64,000 nt of DNA, taken from NCBI RefSeq assembly GCF_004006015.1, contig NZ_CP034766.1, positions 930,001 to 994,000 of the forward strand, in the 5' to 3' direction. This document shows, in pieces, positions 25,148 to 33,550 of this stretch (position 1 is its first letter; every line of letters starts with the position of its first letter). The translations under genes were made by a program, and so were the position numbers. The notes beneath the pieces are model-generated. The model saw only the letters and a program-made list of their open reading frames with translations. It ran no database searches and had not been told where the DNA came from. The DNA is from Rhodococcus sp. X156. Its GTDB lineage: Bacteria; Actinomycetota; Actinomycetes; Mycobacteriales; Mycobacteriaceae.

Positions 25148-25690
25148 ATGCCAGTGAACACCCGGATCACCGGTGCGGTGGTCGCCCTCGCCGCGACGGC
25201 AGGGCTGGGAGCGACGGGGTGCGGAGCCGACGGCTCGTCCCCCGTGACGACCCCCTCGCCACCGCCTGCCACGACCCCGCCGGCCACGACCCCGCCTGCT
25301 GCCTCCCCGTCGGGCACCTCACCGCCGCTGGCAGCACCGCCGCCGGGGACCACGGTGTACGTGGTGCCGACTGGCTCCACCTACACCGAGTACGTGCCCT
25401 ACCCGAGCTACCCCGGCTACGGCGGCTATCCCACCTATGGAAGCTCGTACTCCGACGCCGACTTCCTGGCTCGGATGCGCGCAAGGGACATCGTCACGCC
25501 CGACGACGCGGTGCAGGTGGTCGGCGCTCGCGGCGTGTGCCAGGGGCTGTCCCAGGGCAGCGGGCTGACAGCGGCGGCCAACGAGCTGATGGATCCGCCG
25601 TACGACTACTCCGCGGTGCTGGCCGGGTACTTCGCCGGCGAGGCAGTCAGGGTCTACTGCCCGCAGTACACCTACCTGCTGACCCCCTGA
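25148..25690 (+). CDS. DUF732-type secreted lipoprotein
   Basis: A 180-residue exported protein. A signal peptide ends at the lipobox GLGATGC (Cys25), then a Pro/Thr-rich linker (about 30-75), a Tyr/Pro-rich stretch (YVPYPSYPGYGGYPTYGSSY), and a C-terminal DUF732-like domain with the paired cysteines of ARGVCQGLSQ and VRVYCPQYTY. DUF732 proteins are common in mycolate-bearing bacteria and have no proven function. The ATG at 25148 follows AAGGA; an upstream ATG at 25091 lacks one. A TACCTT -10 lies about 40 bases upstream. Confidence 0.82.
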   Translation: MPVNTRITGAVVALAATAGLGATGCGADGSSPVTTPSPPPATTPPATTPPAASPSGTSPPLAAPPPGTTVYVVPTGSTYTEYVPYPSYPGYGGYPTYGSSYSDADFLARMRARDIVTPDDAVQVVGARGVCQGLSQGSGLTAAANELMDPPYDYSAVLAGYFAGEAVRVYCPQYTYLLTP

Positions 25691-25698
25691 GGGTCAGC
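25678..25698. terminator. Bidirectional hairpin shared by two convergent genes
   Basis: GCTGACCC and GGGTCAGC pair perfectly around a 5-base loop (25686-25690). The stem or loop contains the stop codons of both the DUF732 gene and the SpoIID gene. Confidence 0.55.
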
Positions 25699-27697
25699 TG
25701 CGCACGACCTGCCCCGTGGCCCACGAGTAGGTCAGGGTGCCGCCCTGGAAGCGCGACGCCCGTCCGCCCGGCACGTCGTGCTCGTGGGAGGTGGGAAAGC
25801 CCAGCGAGCCGGTCTCCCAGCCACCAGCGGCCCAGGCCTGCCGGATCGCGCCGTGCACCTCGTGGGCCCCGGTGGCCGGCGACCAGTAGACCGACCCGCC
25901 CTCGAAGTGGTTGTACCGGCCGGTGCCCTTGCTGGTGGCCGTCTCACCGGTGGTGGGAAAGCCCAGGACGCCCGCCTCCCAGCGCTGCGCGGCCCACACG
26001 TCCCGGACAGCGCCGTAGACCTCCTGCGCGCCGGTGGCCGGCGACCAGTACAGCGACCCGGACTGGAAGTGGTTGTAGCGGCCACGACCGTTGGGTGTGC
26101 CCAGCTCGCCGGTGATCGGCAGGCCCAGGGGGCCGGCCTCCCGGCGCAGCCCCGCCCAGCGCTCCCCGATGGACCCGTAGACCTCACGGGCGCCGGTGGC
26201 GGGGGACCAGTAGATGGAGCCGCCCTGGAAGTGGTTGTAGCGGGCGACCCCGTCGGCGGTGCCCAGCTCGTTGGTGGTGGCCGCGCCGAGGATGCTGCGG
26301 GCGCCGCCCAGGGCCTGGTAGCGCTCGCCGATGGCGCCGCCCACGCTGAAGCCGGCGGGGGTGGTGCCCGGGACAGCGCCAGGGACAGCGCCAGGGACGG
26401 TGCCAGCGACCGCGATGCGGAACCAGTCAGAGCGCAGCCCCAGGGTGATGCGCACCTGGTCGCCGGTGCGGGTGACGGTGCCCTGGGTGCCGACGATGCG
26501 CACCTGCGTCGCCCGGCCGCCGTCGAGTCCGAGGCCGTTGCGGGCGCTGACGTCCATGCTCACCAGCTCGCCGATCCCGTAGGCGCGGGCGATGGAGCCG
26601 GCGGTGACGGTGGTGGTCCACGTGGCGTAGGGCGAGACGGCGTCGCCGGCGTCGGGCACCGCGGGGAACAGGCCACCCGCGGTGTGGCCGCCGGTGGAGG
26701 AGGAGAACTCGGCGCGCACCGCGGCGCCGCCCCGGGTGAGCACCACGCCGGCGGTGGCGAGGATGGCGGCGTCGCTGCGCCGGTCCTCGGCGCCGGAGCC
26801 GGTGTAGACCTGGCAGGACTGGGAGTCGCAGGTCTTGGCGTAGCGGTAGCGCGACTCCGACAGCGAGTACGACCGGGCGGCCACCGCCTGCGCTCGCAGC
26901 GCCGCCGCCCCGCCGCTGTCGGCCCAGCTGGCGGGGGACTCCGACGGCACCACCCCGCGCAGGTAGTCCTCCGTGGACAGCGAGCTGACGGTGCGCTGCA
27001 CGCCGCCGTCGTTGACCGCCACCAGCGATCCGCGGTACCGGGTGCCGGTGCTGCACAGGCGGAGGTTCTCGGCGGTGGGGCGGTTCAGCCCCTCCACCGG
27101 CGGGTCGGCTCGGGTGCCCGCGGTGTCTCGCACCCAGTAGGTGCGTCCCCCGCAGCCGGCCGTCGCCGTCACCGTGGCGCCGCCGCTGGGCTTGGCGACC
27201 ATGGTGACCGCGTCGCCAGGGGCGATCCAGGTACCACCGGCGTAGAAGCCGCGGTCGGAGAACACCGACATGGCGCGCCCGTCGCTGCCGGTCAGCCGCA
27301 CCGTCATCAGCGGGTTGCCGACCTGGCTGAGCACGGTGTTGCCGTAGTAGTGCGCCAGGATCTGCTGGTGGCTCCAGCCGTGGCGGGTGGCGTAGCCGTA
27401 GGAGCCGTACTGGCCCATCCCGCGCCCGTGGCCGTAGCCGTGGCCGGTGATGGTGACCTGGGCGTCCGCGCTGAGGGCAGCCAGCCGGACCGGCGCCTCC
27501 ACCGGCGGCGTGCCGGAGGTGGCGATCAGCGCGGCGGCCACCGACACGAGGGCGGCGGTGCGCGCGAACCGGCGGACGAACAGCCCACCGGCGCCGCGGC
27601 CCGGTGCGCGGGGCGTTACCAGGCGCGGCGGGCGGCGGCGAGCCGGCGCGCCGGGGTTGCGCAGGATTGAGCACAGTAAGTAATCAAAAGATGCCAC
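25694..27697 (-). CDS. SpoIID/LytB domain protein with four LGFP repeats
   Basis: A 667-residue exported wall protein. After a long N-terminus, a hydrophobic signal sequence lies near 43-62 (ARTAALVSVAAALIATSG). A SpoIID/LytB domain follows (GHGYGHGRGMGQYGSYGYA; SLSTEDYLRGVVPSESPA; ALRAQAVAARSYSL), a fold linked to lytic transglycosylase-like peptidoglycan cleavage. The linker is a VPGA-type repeat. The C-terminal 210 residues are four LGFP repeats of about 50 residues (ARYNHFQGGSIYWSPATGA and variants), which bind the cell wall in mycolate-containing bacteria. GTG 27697 is the only usable start upstream of the signal, with no clear ribosome site. Confidence 0.88.
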   Translation of the reverse strand: MASFDYLLCSILRNPGAPARRRPPRLVTPRAPGRGAGGLFVRRFARTAALVSVAAALIATSGTPPVEAPVRLAALSADAQVTITGHGYGHGRGMGQYGSYGYATRHGWSHQQILAHYYGNTVLSQVGNPLMTVRLTGSDGRAMSVFSDRGFYAGGTWIAPGDAVTMVAKPSGGATVTATAGCGGRTYWVRDTAGTRADPPVEGLNRPTAENLRLCSTGTRYRGSLVAVNDGGVQRTVSSLSTEDYLRGVVPSESPASWADSGGAAALRAQAVAARSYSLSESRYRYAKTCDSQSCQVYTGSGAEDRRSDAAILATAGVVLTRGGAAVRAEFSSSTGGHTAGGLFPAVPDAGDAVSPYATWTTTVTAGSIARAYGIGELVSMDVSARNGLGLDGGRATQVRIVGTQGTVTRTGDQVRITLGLRSDWFRIAVAGTVPGAVPGAVPGTTPAGFSVGGAIGERYQALGGARSILGAATTNELGTADGVARYNHFQGGSIYWSPATGAREVYGSIGERWAGLRREAGPLGLPITGELGTPNGRGRYNHFQSGSLYWSPATGAQEVYGAVRDVWAAQRWEAGVLGFPTTGETATSKGTGRYNHFEGGSVYWSPATGAHEVHGAIRQAWAAGGWETGSLGFPTSHEHDVPGGRASRFQGGTLTYSWATGQVVRS

Positions 27698-27779
27698 AAG
27701 GTGACCATCGGCAGGGGCGAGCGCCCCATGAGCGCATCCCGGGACGGGGTCTGGGAGCGGGCGTGCCGGACTGCCCGGA

Positions 27780-28466
27780 CTACTCGGGCAGCTCGGCCAG
27801 CACGGCCGCGGTGGCGCTCATGCCCAGCCGGGTGGCACCGGCGTCGAGCATCGCCTGGGCCGCCGCCAGGCTGCGGATGCCGCCGGATGCCTTCACCCCC
27901 AGCGCGGGCACGGACTGGTGCAGCAGCCGCACCGCCTCGGTGGTGGCGCCACCAGTGGGGTGGAACCCGGTGGAGGTCTTCACGAAGTCGGCGCCGGCCT
28001 GCTCGGCGGCCCGGCACGCGAGCACCACCTGCTCGTCGCTGAGCGCCGCGGTCTCCAGGATCACCTTGAGCACGTGGTCGGCCGGCGTGACGGCGCGCAC
28101 GGCGGCGATGTCGTGCTGCACACCGACGAGGTCACCATCGACCACTCGGCCGAGGTCGGCGACCATGTCCAGCTCGGTGGCGCCCAGCGCGAGGGCCGCA
28201 CGAGCCTCGGCGACCTTGCCCGCGGTGAGCACCGCGCCGGCGGGGAACCCGATCACCGTGCACAGCACGGTGCCGGTGTCCCGCACCACCGGGGCGGCGT
28301 CCACCAGGCGGGCGGAGCTGACGCAGACGGAGGCGCACCCCAGCCGAACGGCCTCGGCCGCAGCGGCGCGAACCGCTGCGGCCGAGGCCTCGGGCTTGAG
28401 GAGCGTGTGGTCGACCAGGCGCGCCAGTCCGGCGCGCGTGAGGGGTGCTGTCGGCATGGCCGGCAC
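27780..28466 (-). CDS. deoC: Deoxyribose-phosphate aldolase
   Basis: A 228-residue class I aldolase that splits 2-deoxyribose-5-phosphate to glyceraldehyde-3-phosphate and acetaldehyde in nucleoside salvage. Family motifs: VDHTLLKPEAS, VCVSSARL, TVIGFPAGA, LDMVADLG, the Schiff-base Lys in FVKTSTGFHPTGGAT, and GVKASGGIRS. Two ATGs lie three codons apart (28466, 28457). It stands alone between the SpoIID gene and thioredoxin, on the same strand as both. Confidence 0.95.
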   Translation of the reverse strand: MPAMPTAPLTRAGLARLVDHTLLKPEASAAAVRAAAAEAVRLGCASVCVSSARLVDAAPVVRDTGTVLCTVIGFPAGAVLTAGKVAEARAALALGATELDMVADLGRVVDGDLVGVQHDIAAVRAVTPADHVLKVILETAALSDEQVVLACRAAEQAGADFVKTSTGFHPTGGATTEAVRLLHQSVPALGVKASGGIRSLAAAQAMLDAGATRLGMSATAAVLAELPE

Positions 28467-28508
28467 GCTACGGGTAGTGCGTGCCGGGCGATCCGCCAGC
28501 AGGCGGGC

Positions 28509-28880
28509 TCAGCTGGAGGCGCTGTCCGCGGTGGCGAGCTCGGCCCGCACCTTGTCCATGTCGAGCTCCTCCACCTGGGTGATGAGCTGCTGCAGCGACG
28601 CCTCGGGCAGGGCGCCGGGCTGGCTGTAGACCAGGATGCCGTCGCGGAAGGCCATCAGCGTGGGGATCGACATGATCTTCAGCGCCGCCGAGAGCTCGGG
28701 CTCGGCCTCGGTGTCGACCTTGGCGAAGGTGATCTCCGGGTGCTTCTCCGCGGCGGCGTCGTAGACCGGCGCGAACGCCCGGCACGGACCGCACCAGCTG
28801 GCCCAGAAGTCGACCAGGACCACTCCCGGCTCCTGGATCGCCGTGGGAAAGGTTTCCTTGGTCAGGTTGGTGGTCGTCAT
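28509..28880 (-). CDS. Thioredoxin
   Basis: A 123-residue thioredoxin with the redox site FWASWCGPCRAFAPVY and the cis-proline loop MSIPTLMAFRDG. A 15-residue C-terminal extension (DKVRAELATADSASS) is slightly longer than in E. coli TrxA. It reduces cytoplasmic disulfides, probably with a thioredoxin reductase encoded elsewhere. ATG 28880 has AAAGGA upstream; an earlier ATG would add 13 residues without a ribosome site. Confidence 0.95.
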   Translation of the reverse strand: MTTTNLTKETFPTAIQEPGVVLVDFWASWCGPCRAFAPVYDAAAEKHPEITFAKVDTEAEPELSAALKIMSIPTLMAFRDGILVYSQPGALPEASLQQLITQVEELDMDKVRAELATADSASS

Positions 28881-28962
28881 GACGTCCTTTCGGTGCTGAT
28901 TACCCCGTGGCTCGGACAACGTCGCGACCCGGTGATTTCATCCCGGGCAGCGGCGCTCGTCC

Positions 28963-29178
28963 TCAGGCGCTGAGCAGCTCGCGCTCGTCGGCGGGCAGGC
29001 TGGGCAGGCAGTCACAGGCGCTGCCGAGCCGGTCGCAGGTGAGCAGCAGGTCGTGACGGGCGGAGTCCAGCACCACGCAGCCGTCCTCGGTGCACTCCAG
29101 GACGTGGCTGAGGTGCACGATCAGCGTGCCGTGGCAGTGGTCGCTCTCGCTCACGCAGTCAATGCACTGGTCACTCAT
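28963..29178 (-). CDS. Small cysteine-rich protein, probable metal binder
   Basis: A 71-residue protein with eight cysteines in about 60 residues: CIDC near the start, then HCHGTLIVH, LECTEDGC, LLLTCDRL and ACDCL. The pattern suggests two zinc or iron-sulfur sites with extra histidines. The family is not one I can name. ATG 29178 is chosen over one three codons upstream (29187). It is divergent from the CoA ligase at 29434. Confidence 0.7.
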   Translation of the reverse strand: MSDQCIDCVSESDHCHGTLIVHLSHVLECTEDGCVVLDSARHDLLLTCDRLGSACDCLPSLPADERELLSA

Positions 29179-29433
29179 CACACGCACCTCGCAGATCTGG
29201 GGGTCAAGCCTCGGTCAAGCTCTGCTGATGTTGGTACCACCAGGCCCTGACAGCTCCGCGCTCCTGGCCCGGCGTGTCGGCGAGCGCCCGGCCCGGCGTG
29301 GCGTGGTCCTGGTCTCACTGACCGGTAGCCGCGCTTGGTCGGCCCCCGCCGGGGTGCGGGAATGGCAGTGCCGCAGAACACACTGGCGCACCCGTGCCGC
29401 AGGCACCGCGCCGCCCGCTGACGAAGGACGACC

Positions 29434-31056
29434 ATGTCGCTGAACCTCGCTGACCTGTACGAAGCCGTTTCGGACGCGATCCCGGACCGGGTGGCGCTGG
29501 TCTGCGACGGCCAGCGCAGGACCTACGCCGAGCTGGACACCCGGGCCACGCAGGTGGGGCACCAGCTGCAGGAGCTGGGGATCCGGCCCGGCGACCACGT
29601 GGGTCTGCACATGCGCAACAGCCTGGAGTTCGTGGAGTCGCTGCTGGGCTGCCTGAAGGCGCGGGCCGTGCCGATCAACATCAACTTCCGCTACACCGAC
29701 GCCGAGCTGAGCTACCTGTACGGCAACGCCGAGCTGGTCGGCGTGATCGTGGACGGCGACCTGGCCGCCACCGCGGCCGCTGTGCTCCCGGCCTGCCCGA
29801 CCGTCAAGCACGTGCTCACGCTGGGCCCCACCGACGCCGACCTCGGTGCGGTGACGCACGTGGACTACGAGCTGGGGGTGTCCGCCCAGTCCGCCGAGCG
29901 TGACTTCGGCGAGCGCAGCAACGACGACCACTACGTGATCTACACCGGCGGCACCACCGGGATGCCCAAGGGTGTGGTGTGGCGCCACGAGGACTTCTTC
30001 CACGCCGCGCTCGGCGGGGGCAACCACTATGGCGACTCCTACACCAGCGCGGCGGAGGTGGCCGCGGCCGCCGCTGCGGCGGAGACCCCGATGACCTTCC
30101 TGGTGACCGCGCCCCTGATGCACGGCGCCGCGGTGTACTCCTTGTTCAGCGGGTTCTTCATGGCCAGCAAGCAGGTGCTGATGCGCCAGTTCGACGCGGT
30201 CGAGGCGCTGCGCCTGGTGGAGGCGGAGTCGGTCAGCTGCGTGATGGTGGTCGGCGACGCCATCGCCCGGCCGCTGGCCGACGCCATCGCCGCCCACGCC
30301 GGTGAGCACGACCTCAGCTCGCTGTTCATGATCGGCTCCGGTGGCGCCCTGTGGTCGCGCACGGTGCAGGCCCAGCTCACGGAGCTGCTGCCCAACCTCT
30401 ACCTGCGGGACAGCTTCGGCGCCTCGGAGTCCGGCGCCGACGGCACCTTGGCCATGGGGGAGGACGGGTCCATGCGCATGGCGCCCAGCGCCAACGCCGT
30501 GGTGGTGGACGAGACGCTGCAGCCGGTGGAGCCCGGTTCGGGCGAGCTGGGCTACCTCGCCCGGCGGGGCCACGTCCCGCTGGCCTACTACAACGACCCG
30601 GCCAAGACCGCCGCCACCTTCCCGGTGGTGGACGGTGTGCGGATGTCGGTGCTGGGCGACATGGCCCGGGTGGAGGCCGACGGCACCATCGTGCTGCTGG
30701 GCCGGGGCTCGGGCTGCATCAACACCGGCGGCGAGAAGGTCTTCCCCGAGGAGGTGGAGCAGGCGCTGAAGAGCCACCCTGCCGTGATGGACGCGCTGGT
30801 CGCCGGCGCCCCCGACCCGCTCTACGGCGAGCGGGTGGGCGCGGTGGTCCAGCTGCGCGAGGGCTTCGACGAGCCCAGCCTGGAGGACGTGCAGAAGCAC
30901 TGCCGCACCCAGATCGCCGGGTACAAGATTCCCCGCTCGCTGGTGGTCGCACCGTTCATCGTGCGCTCGCCCAGCGGCAAGGCGGACTACCGCTGGGCCA
31001 AGGCCACCGTCGCCGAGGCCGGCGCCGAGGCAGCAGCGCCCAGCACCCGCGGCTAG
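29434..31056 (+). CDS. Acyl-CoA synthetase, FadD19-like (steroid side-chain type)
   Basis: A 540-residue adenylating CoA ligase. Motifs: VIYTGGTTGMPKGVVWRHED (AMP loop), FGASESGADG, LGDMARVEADG, and the C-terminal INTGGEKVFPEEVEQALK with KIPRSL and the catalytic Lys region SPSGKADYRWAK. The overall layout matches mycobacterial FadD19, which activates C24 branched steroid side chains, but longer-chain or alicyclic acids are also possible. It stands alone on the plus strand with its own hairpin terminator and marks the left edge of the catabolic island. Confidence 0.88.
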   Translation: MSLNLADLYEAVSDAIPDRVALVCDGQRRTYAELDTRATQVGHQLQELGIRPGDHVGLHMRNSLEFVESLLGCLKARAVPININFRYTDAELSYLYGNAELVGVIVDGDLAATAAAVLPACPTVKHVLTLGPTDADLGAVTHVDYELGVSAQSAERDFGERSNDDHYVIYTGGTTGMPKGVVWRHEDFFHAALGGGNHYGDSYTSAAEVAAAAAAAETPMTFLVTAPLMHGAAVYSLFSGFFMASKQVLMRQFDAVEALRLVEAESVSCVMVVGDAIARPLADAIAAHAGEHDLSSLFMIGSGGALWSRTVQAQLTELLPNLYLRDSFGASESGADGTLAMGEDGSMRMAPSANAVVVDETLQPVEPGSGELGYLARRGHVPLAYYNDPAKTAATFPVVDGVRMSVLGDMARVEADGTIVLLGRGSGCINTGGEKVFPEEVEQALKSHPAVMDALVAGAPDPLYGERVGAVVQLREGFDEPSLEDVQKHCRTQIAGYKIPRSLVVAPFIVRSPSGKADYRWAKATVAEAGAEAAAPSTRG

Positions 31057-31065
31057 CGCCGACGC

Positions 31066-31097
31066 GACAGGCCCGGACCTGCTGGTCCGGGCCTGTC
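31066..31097. terminator. 14-bp stem hairpin between convergent FadD19-like and SDR genes
   Basis: GACAGGCCCGGACC (31066-31079) and GGTCCGGGCCTGTC (31084-31097) pair perfectly around a TGCT loop, ten bases past the ligase stop and 27 bases from the stop of the convergent SDR, so it can serve both. Confidence 0.75.
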
Positions 31098-31123
31098 TGC
31101 GTGCGTGGGGACGAGCGTGCAGC

Positions 31124-31867
31124 TCAGCGCAGCATGATGCTGCCGCCGTCGACCATCAGCGTCTGCCCGGTCATGTACCGCGCGTCGTCGCTGGCCAGGA
31201 ACACCGCCACCCGGCCGATGTCCTGCTCGGGGTCGCCGAAGCGGTGCAGCGGAACACCGGAGAGCACCGCCTCGGCCATCGCCGGGTGCTCCTCCTGCCA
31301 CTTGCGCACACCCTCGGTGGCAGCGAGCGGGCTGATGATGTTGACGGTGATGCCGTCGCGGGCCCACTCGTGTGCCGCCACCCGGCTGACCGCCCGGATG
31401 GCCTCCTTGGCCGCGGCGTAGGAGGTCTGGGTGGGTTGGCCGTTCAGGCCGGCCCCGGAGGCGAAGTTGATGACCGTGCCCCCGTGCTCCTTGAGCTGGG
31501 GGTGTGCGGCCTGCATCAGGTGCACCGTGGGGTAGAAGCCGGTGCCGAACGACAGGTCGAACATCTCCTGGGTGTGCTCCAGCAGCGGCGCCTGGCGAGA
31601 GGCGTGGGCGTTGTTGACCAGCACGTGCAGTCCGCCGAAGGCCGCCACCGCGGCGTCCACGATCTCCTGCGCCGCCTCGGGCCGGGAGATGTCGGTACGC
31701 AGGAAGCGCACCGACTCGCCCAGCTCCGACGCCAGGGCCTGGCCCGCCTCGTCGTTGACGTCGACGGCCAGGACCCGGGCACCTTCCTTGGTGAAGGCCT
31801 GCACGATGCCGCGGCCGATGCCGCCTGCCCCGCCGGTCACGATCGCGACTTTTCCGTCCAGGCGCAT
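31124..31867 (-). CDS. SDR family oxidoreductase
   Basis: A 247-residue short-chain dehydrogenase. TGGAGGIGRGIVQAF binds the nucleotide, the catalytic Tyr/Lys are in SYAAAKEAI, and the end is YMTGQTLMVDGG. The usual NNAG motif reads NNAH here, a change shared in kind with other SDRs of the island. AGGAGCGCC precedes the ATG. It probably acts on a hydroxyacyl-CoA or ring hydroxyl in the degradation route; the substrate is unknown. It is the last gene of the minus-strand group starting at 34439. Confidence 0.9.
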   Translation of the reverse strand: MRLDGKVAIVTGGAGGIGRGIVQAFTKEGARVLAVDVNDEAGQALASELGESVRFLRTDISRPEAAQEIVDAAVAAFGGLHVLVNNAHASRQAPLLEHTQEMFDLSFGTGFYPTVHLMQAAHPQLKEHGGTVINFASGAGLNGQPTQTSYAAAKEAIRAVSRVAAHEWARDGITVNIISPLAATEGVRKWQEEHPAMAEAVLSGVPLHRFGDPEQDIGRVAVFLASDDARYMTGQTLMVDGGSIMLR

Positions 31868-31941
31868 GGCGCTCCTAGCTGGTGCTGTAGGTCAGGCTCG
31901 GGTCCTGCGGGAGAGATCCGCGGGGAGGTGCCCGCTCGACG

Positions 31942-32859
31942 TCAGTCTATGGCGAGCGCGGGCTTCTCCAGCGCGGCGACGTTGTAGGCGGAGTAGGTCT
32001 CGTAGCGGCCGCGGCCGGAGAAGTACGGCGTCAGCTGGTCGTTCATCTCCTCGACGGAGAACGCCGAGCCCGCCGCGTCGAAGCGGTTCTCCACCTGCGG
32101 GGCGGCCATCAGCGCGACCATCTTGCCGTAGACGACGAACACCTGGCCGGTGATCTCCTCGGAGGCGGGGGAGGCCAGGTAGGCGACCAGGGTGCCGACG
32201 CGGTCCGGGGACAGCGGGTCGGCGCCGGGCTCGCTCTGCTCGCCGAAGGCCTCGGCGGTCATCGCGGTGCGCGCCCGCGGGCAGATGGCGTTGGCGCGGA
32301 CGCCGTAGCGCTGCAGCCCCTGGGAGGTGGACAGCGTCAGCGCGGTGATCCCGGCCTTGGCGGCGGAGTAGTTGGGCTGGCCGGCGGAGCCGAACAGGAA
32401 CGCCTCGGAGGAGGTGTTGATGACACGGCCGAAGATGGGGCCACCGGCGTCCTTGGACTTCTGGCGCCAGTGCACCGCCGCGGCGTGGGAGGTGGCGGCG
32501 TGGCCCTTGAGGTGCACCCGGATGACGTCGTCCCAGTCCGACTCCGACAGGTTGAAGATCATCTTGTCGCGCAGGATGCCGGCGTTGTTCACCAGGATGT
32601 CGAACGAGCCGAAGCTCTCCACCGCGGTCTGCACGAGCGTGTCGCCCAGCGACCAGTCGGAGACGTCGCCGAGGACGGCGACGGCCTGGCCACCGCTGGC
32701 CTTGATCTCGTCCACCACGTCGTGCGCGGCCGGGCCCATGTCGTTGACCACGACGGCGGCACCGGCACCGGCCAGCGCCAGCGCCTCGGCGCGGCCCAGG
32801 CCTGCGCCCGCACCGGTGACGACGGCGGCCTTGCCGTCCAAGCTCAGGGACTCAACCAT
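31942..32859 (-). CDS. SDR, 3-hydroxyacyl-CoA dehydrogenase/17-beta-HSD4-like
   Basis: A 305-residue dehydrogenase with TGAGAGLGRAEALALA, an intact NNAG motif (LVNNAGILRDKMIFNL) and the active-site YSAAKAG. The AGILRDKMIFNLSESDW stretch and the 50-residue C-terminal extension resemble the dehydrogenase of peroxisomal MFE-2 and mycobacterial Rv3502c in the cholesterol regulon. Expected role: oxidation of 3-hydroxyacyl-CoA in a side chain. AAGGAG lies 10 bases before the ATG, and a TAGCAT -10 lies about 50 bases upstream. Confidence 0.88.
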   Translation of the reverse strand: MVESLSLDGKAAVVTGAGAGLGRAEALALAGAGAAVVVNDMGPAAHDVVDEIKASGGQAVAVLGDVSDWSLGDTLVQTAVESFGSFDILVNNAGILRDKMIFNLSESDWDDVIRVHLKGHAATSHAAAVHWRQKSKDAGGPIFGRVINTSSEAFLFGSAGQPNYSAAKAGITALTLSTSQGLQRYGVRANAICPRARTAMTAEAFGEQSEPGADPLSPDRVGTLVAYLASPASEEITGQVFVVYGKMVALMAAPQVENRFDAAGSAFSVEEMNDQLTPYFSGRGRYETYSAYNVAALEKPALAID

Positions 32860-32909
32860 TTGCGAACGGCTCCTTGTACGGGGGAGAGCAGGGGACTACC
32901 TGCCGGCAG

Positions 32910-32915
32910 ATGCTA
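32910..32915 (-). promoter_or_regulatory. Possible -10 element TAGCAT upstream of the MFE-2-like SDR
   Basis: TAGCAT on the minus strand fits TANNNT about 51 bases before the start at 32859. Next to it lies a CTGCCGGCAG palindrome (32900-32909). Confidence 0.4.
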
Positions 32916-33043
32916 GGCAGGCTGACCGTGCGGCAGCGCCGACGTCCCGGTGATCGGAACACCTGGGTACGTCTGCAAGTACGCCCCAGCCGCCCCGCGC
33001 AGGTCAGCAACCGCTACCCACCACCGCCGCCCGGCGGCAGGGA

Positions 33044-33550
33044 TCAGGGGCGCGAGACCGGCTGCCCGCCCACCCCGGCGGCCAGCATCTCGCGGGACTC
33101 GGGGCGGCCGTCCAGCACGCGACCGGTGCGCTTGGTGACCCGCCAGCCGTCGGCACCGCGGGCCAGCTCCCACCGGTTGGCGGTGAGCCGGGCGATGCGG
33201 AAGCCGGCGGCGTCCACCTTGTTCATGATCAGCTGCGTGTACTGGATCGCCACCGCGGTGTCGCCGTCCACGGTGACGCGGGCCGGCGCGGGGAAGTGGC
33301 CGCAGCCGTCGTGGATGTAGCCCTGGTGGGCCGAGGAGCCCACCATCGCCTCGATCTCCGCGCGGCCGTTCATCGGGCGCGGGTCCACGTCGTAGACGCC
33401 GTCCTCGGTCCACAGGCCCGACACCGTCGTCGCCGAGCCGCTGTCCACCGCCGCGGGGTAGGTGTAGATCAGCGTGGTGATGTCCAGGTGGTCCTGCAGC
33501 AGGGCGACCCGCTGCTCCAGGGCAGCCAGGCGGGCGTCGACGTCAGTCAT
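33044..33550 (-). CDS. NTF2-like (SnoaL-type) protein
   Basis: A 168-residue small alpha+beta barrel protein of the nuclear transport factor 2/SnoaL-like group: DITTLIYTYPAAVDSGS, LWTEDGVYDVDPR and SSAHQGYIHDGCGHF are typical of ring-hydroxylating-dioxygenase-beta or ketosteroid-isomerase-like folds. Possible roles are isomerase or hydratase on a ring intermediate. It overlaps the preceding LLM oxidoreductase gene by 8 bases, so the two are co-expressed. Two further NTF2-like genes occur at 44035 and 48247. Confidence 0.85.
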   Translation of the reverse strand: MTDVDARLAALEQRVALLQDHLDITTLIYTYPAAVDSGSATTVSGLWTEDGVYDVDPRPMNGRAEIEAMVGSSAHQGYIHDGCGHFPAPARVTVDGDTAVAIQYTQLIMNKVDAAGFRIARLTANRWELARGADGWRVTKRTGRVLDGRPESREMLAAGVGGQPVSRP

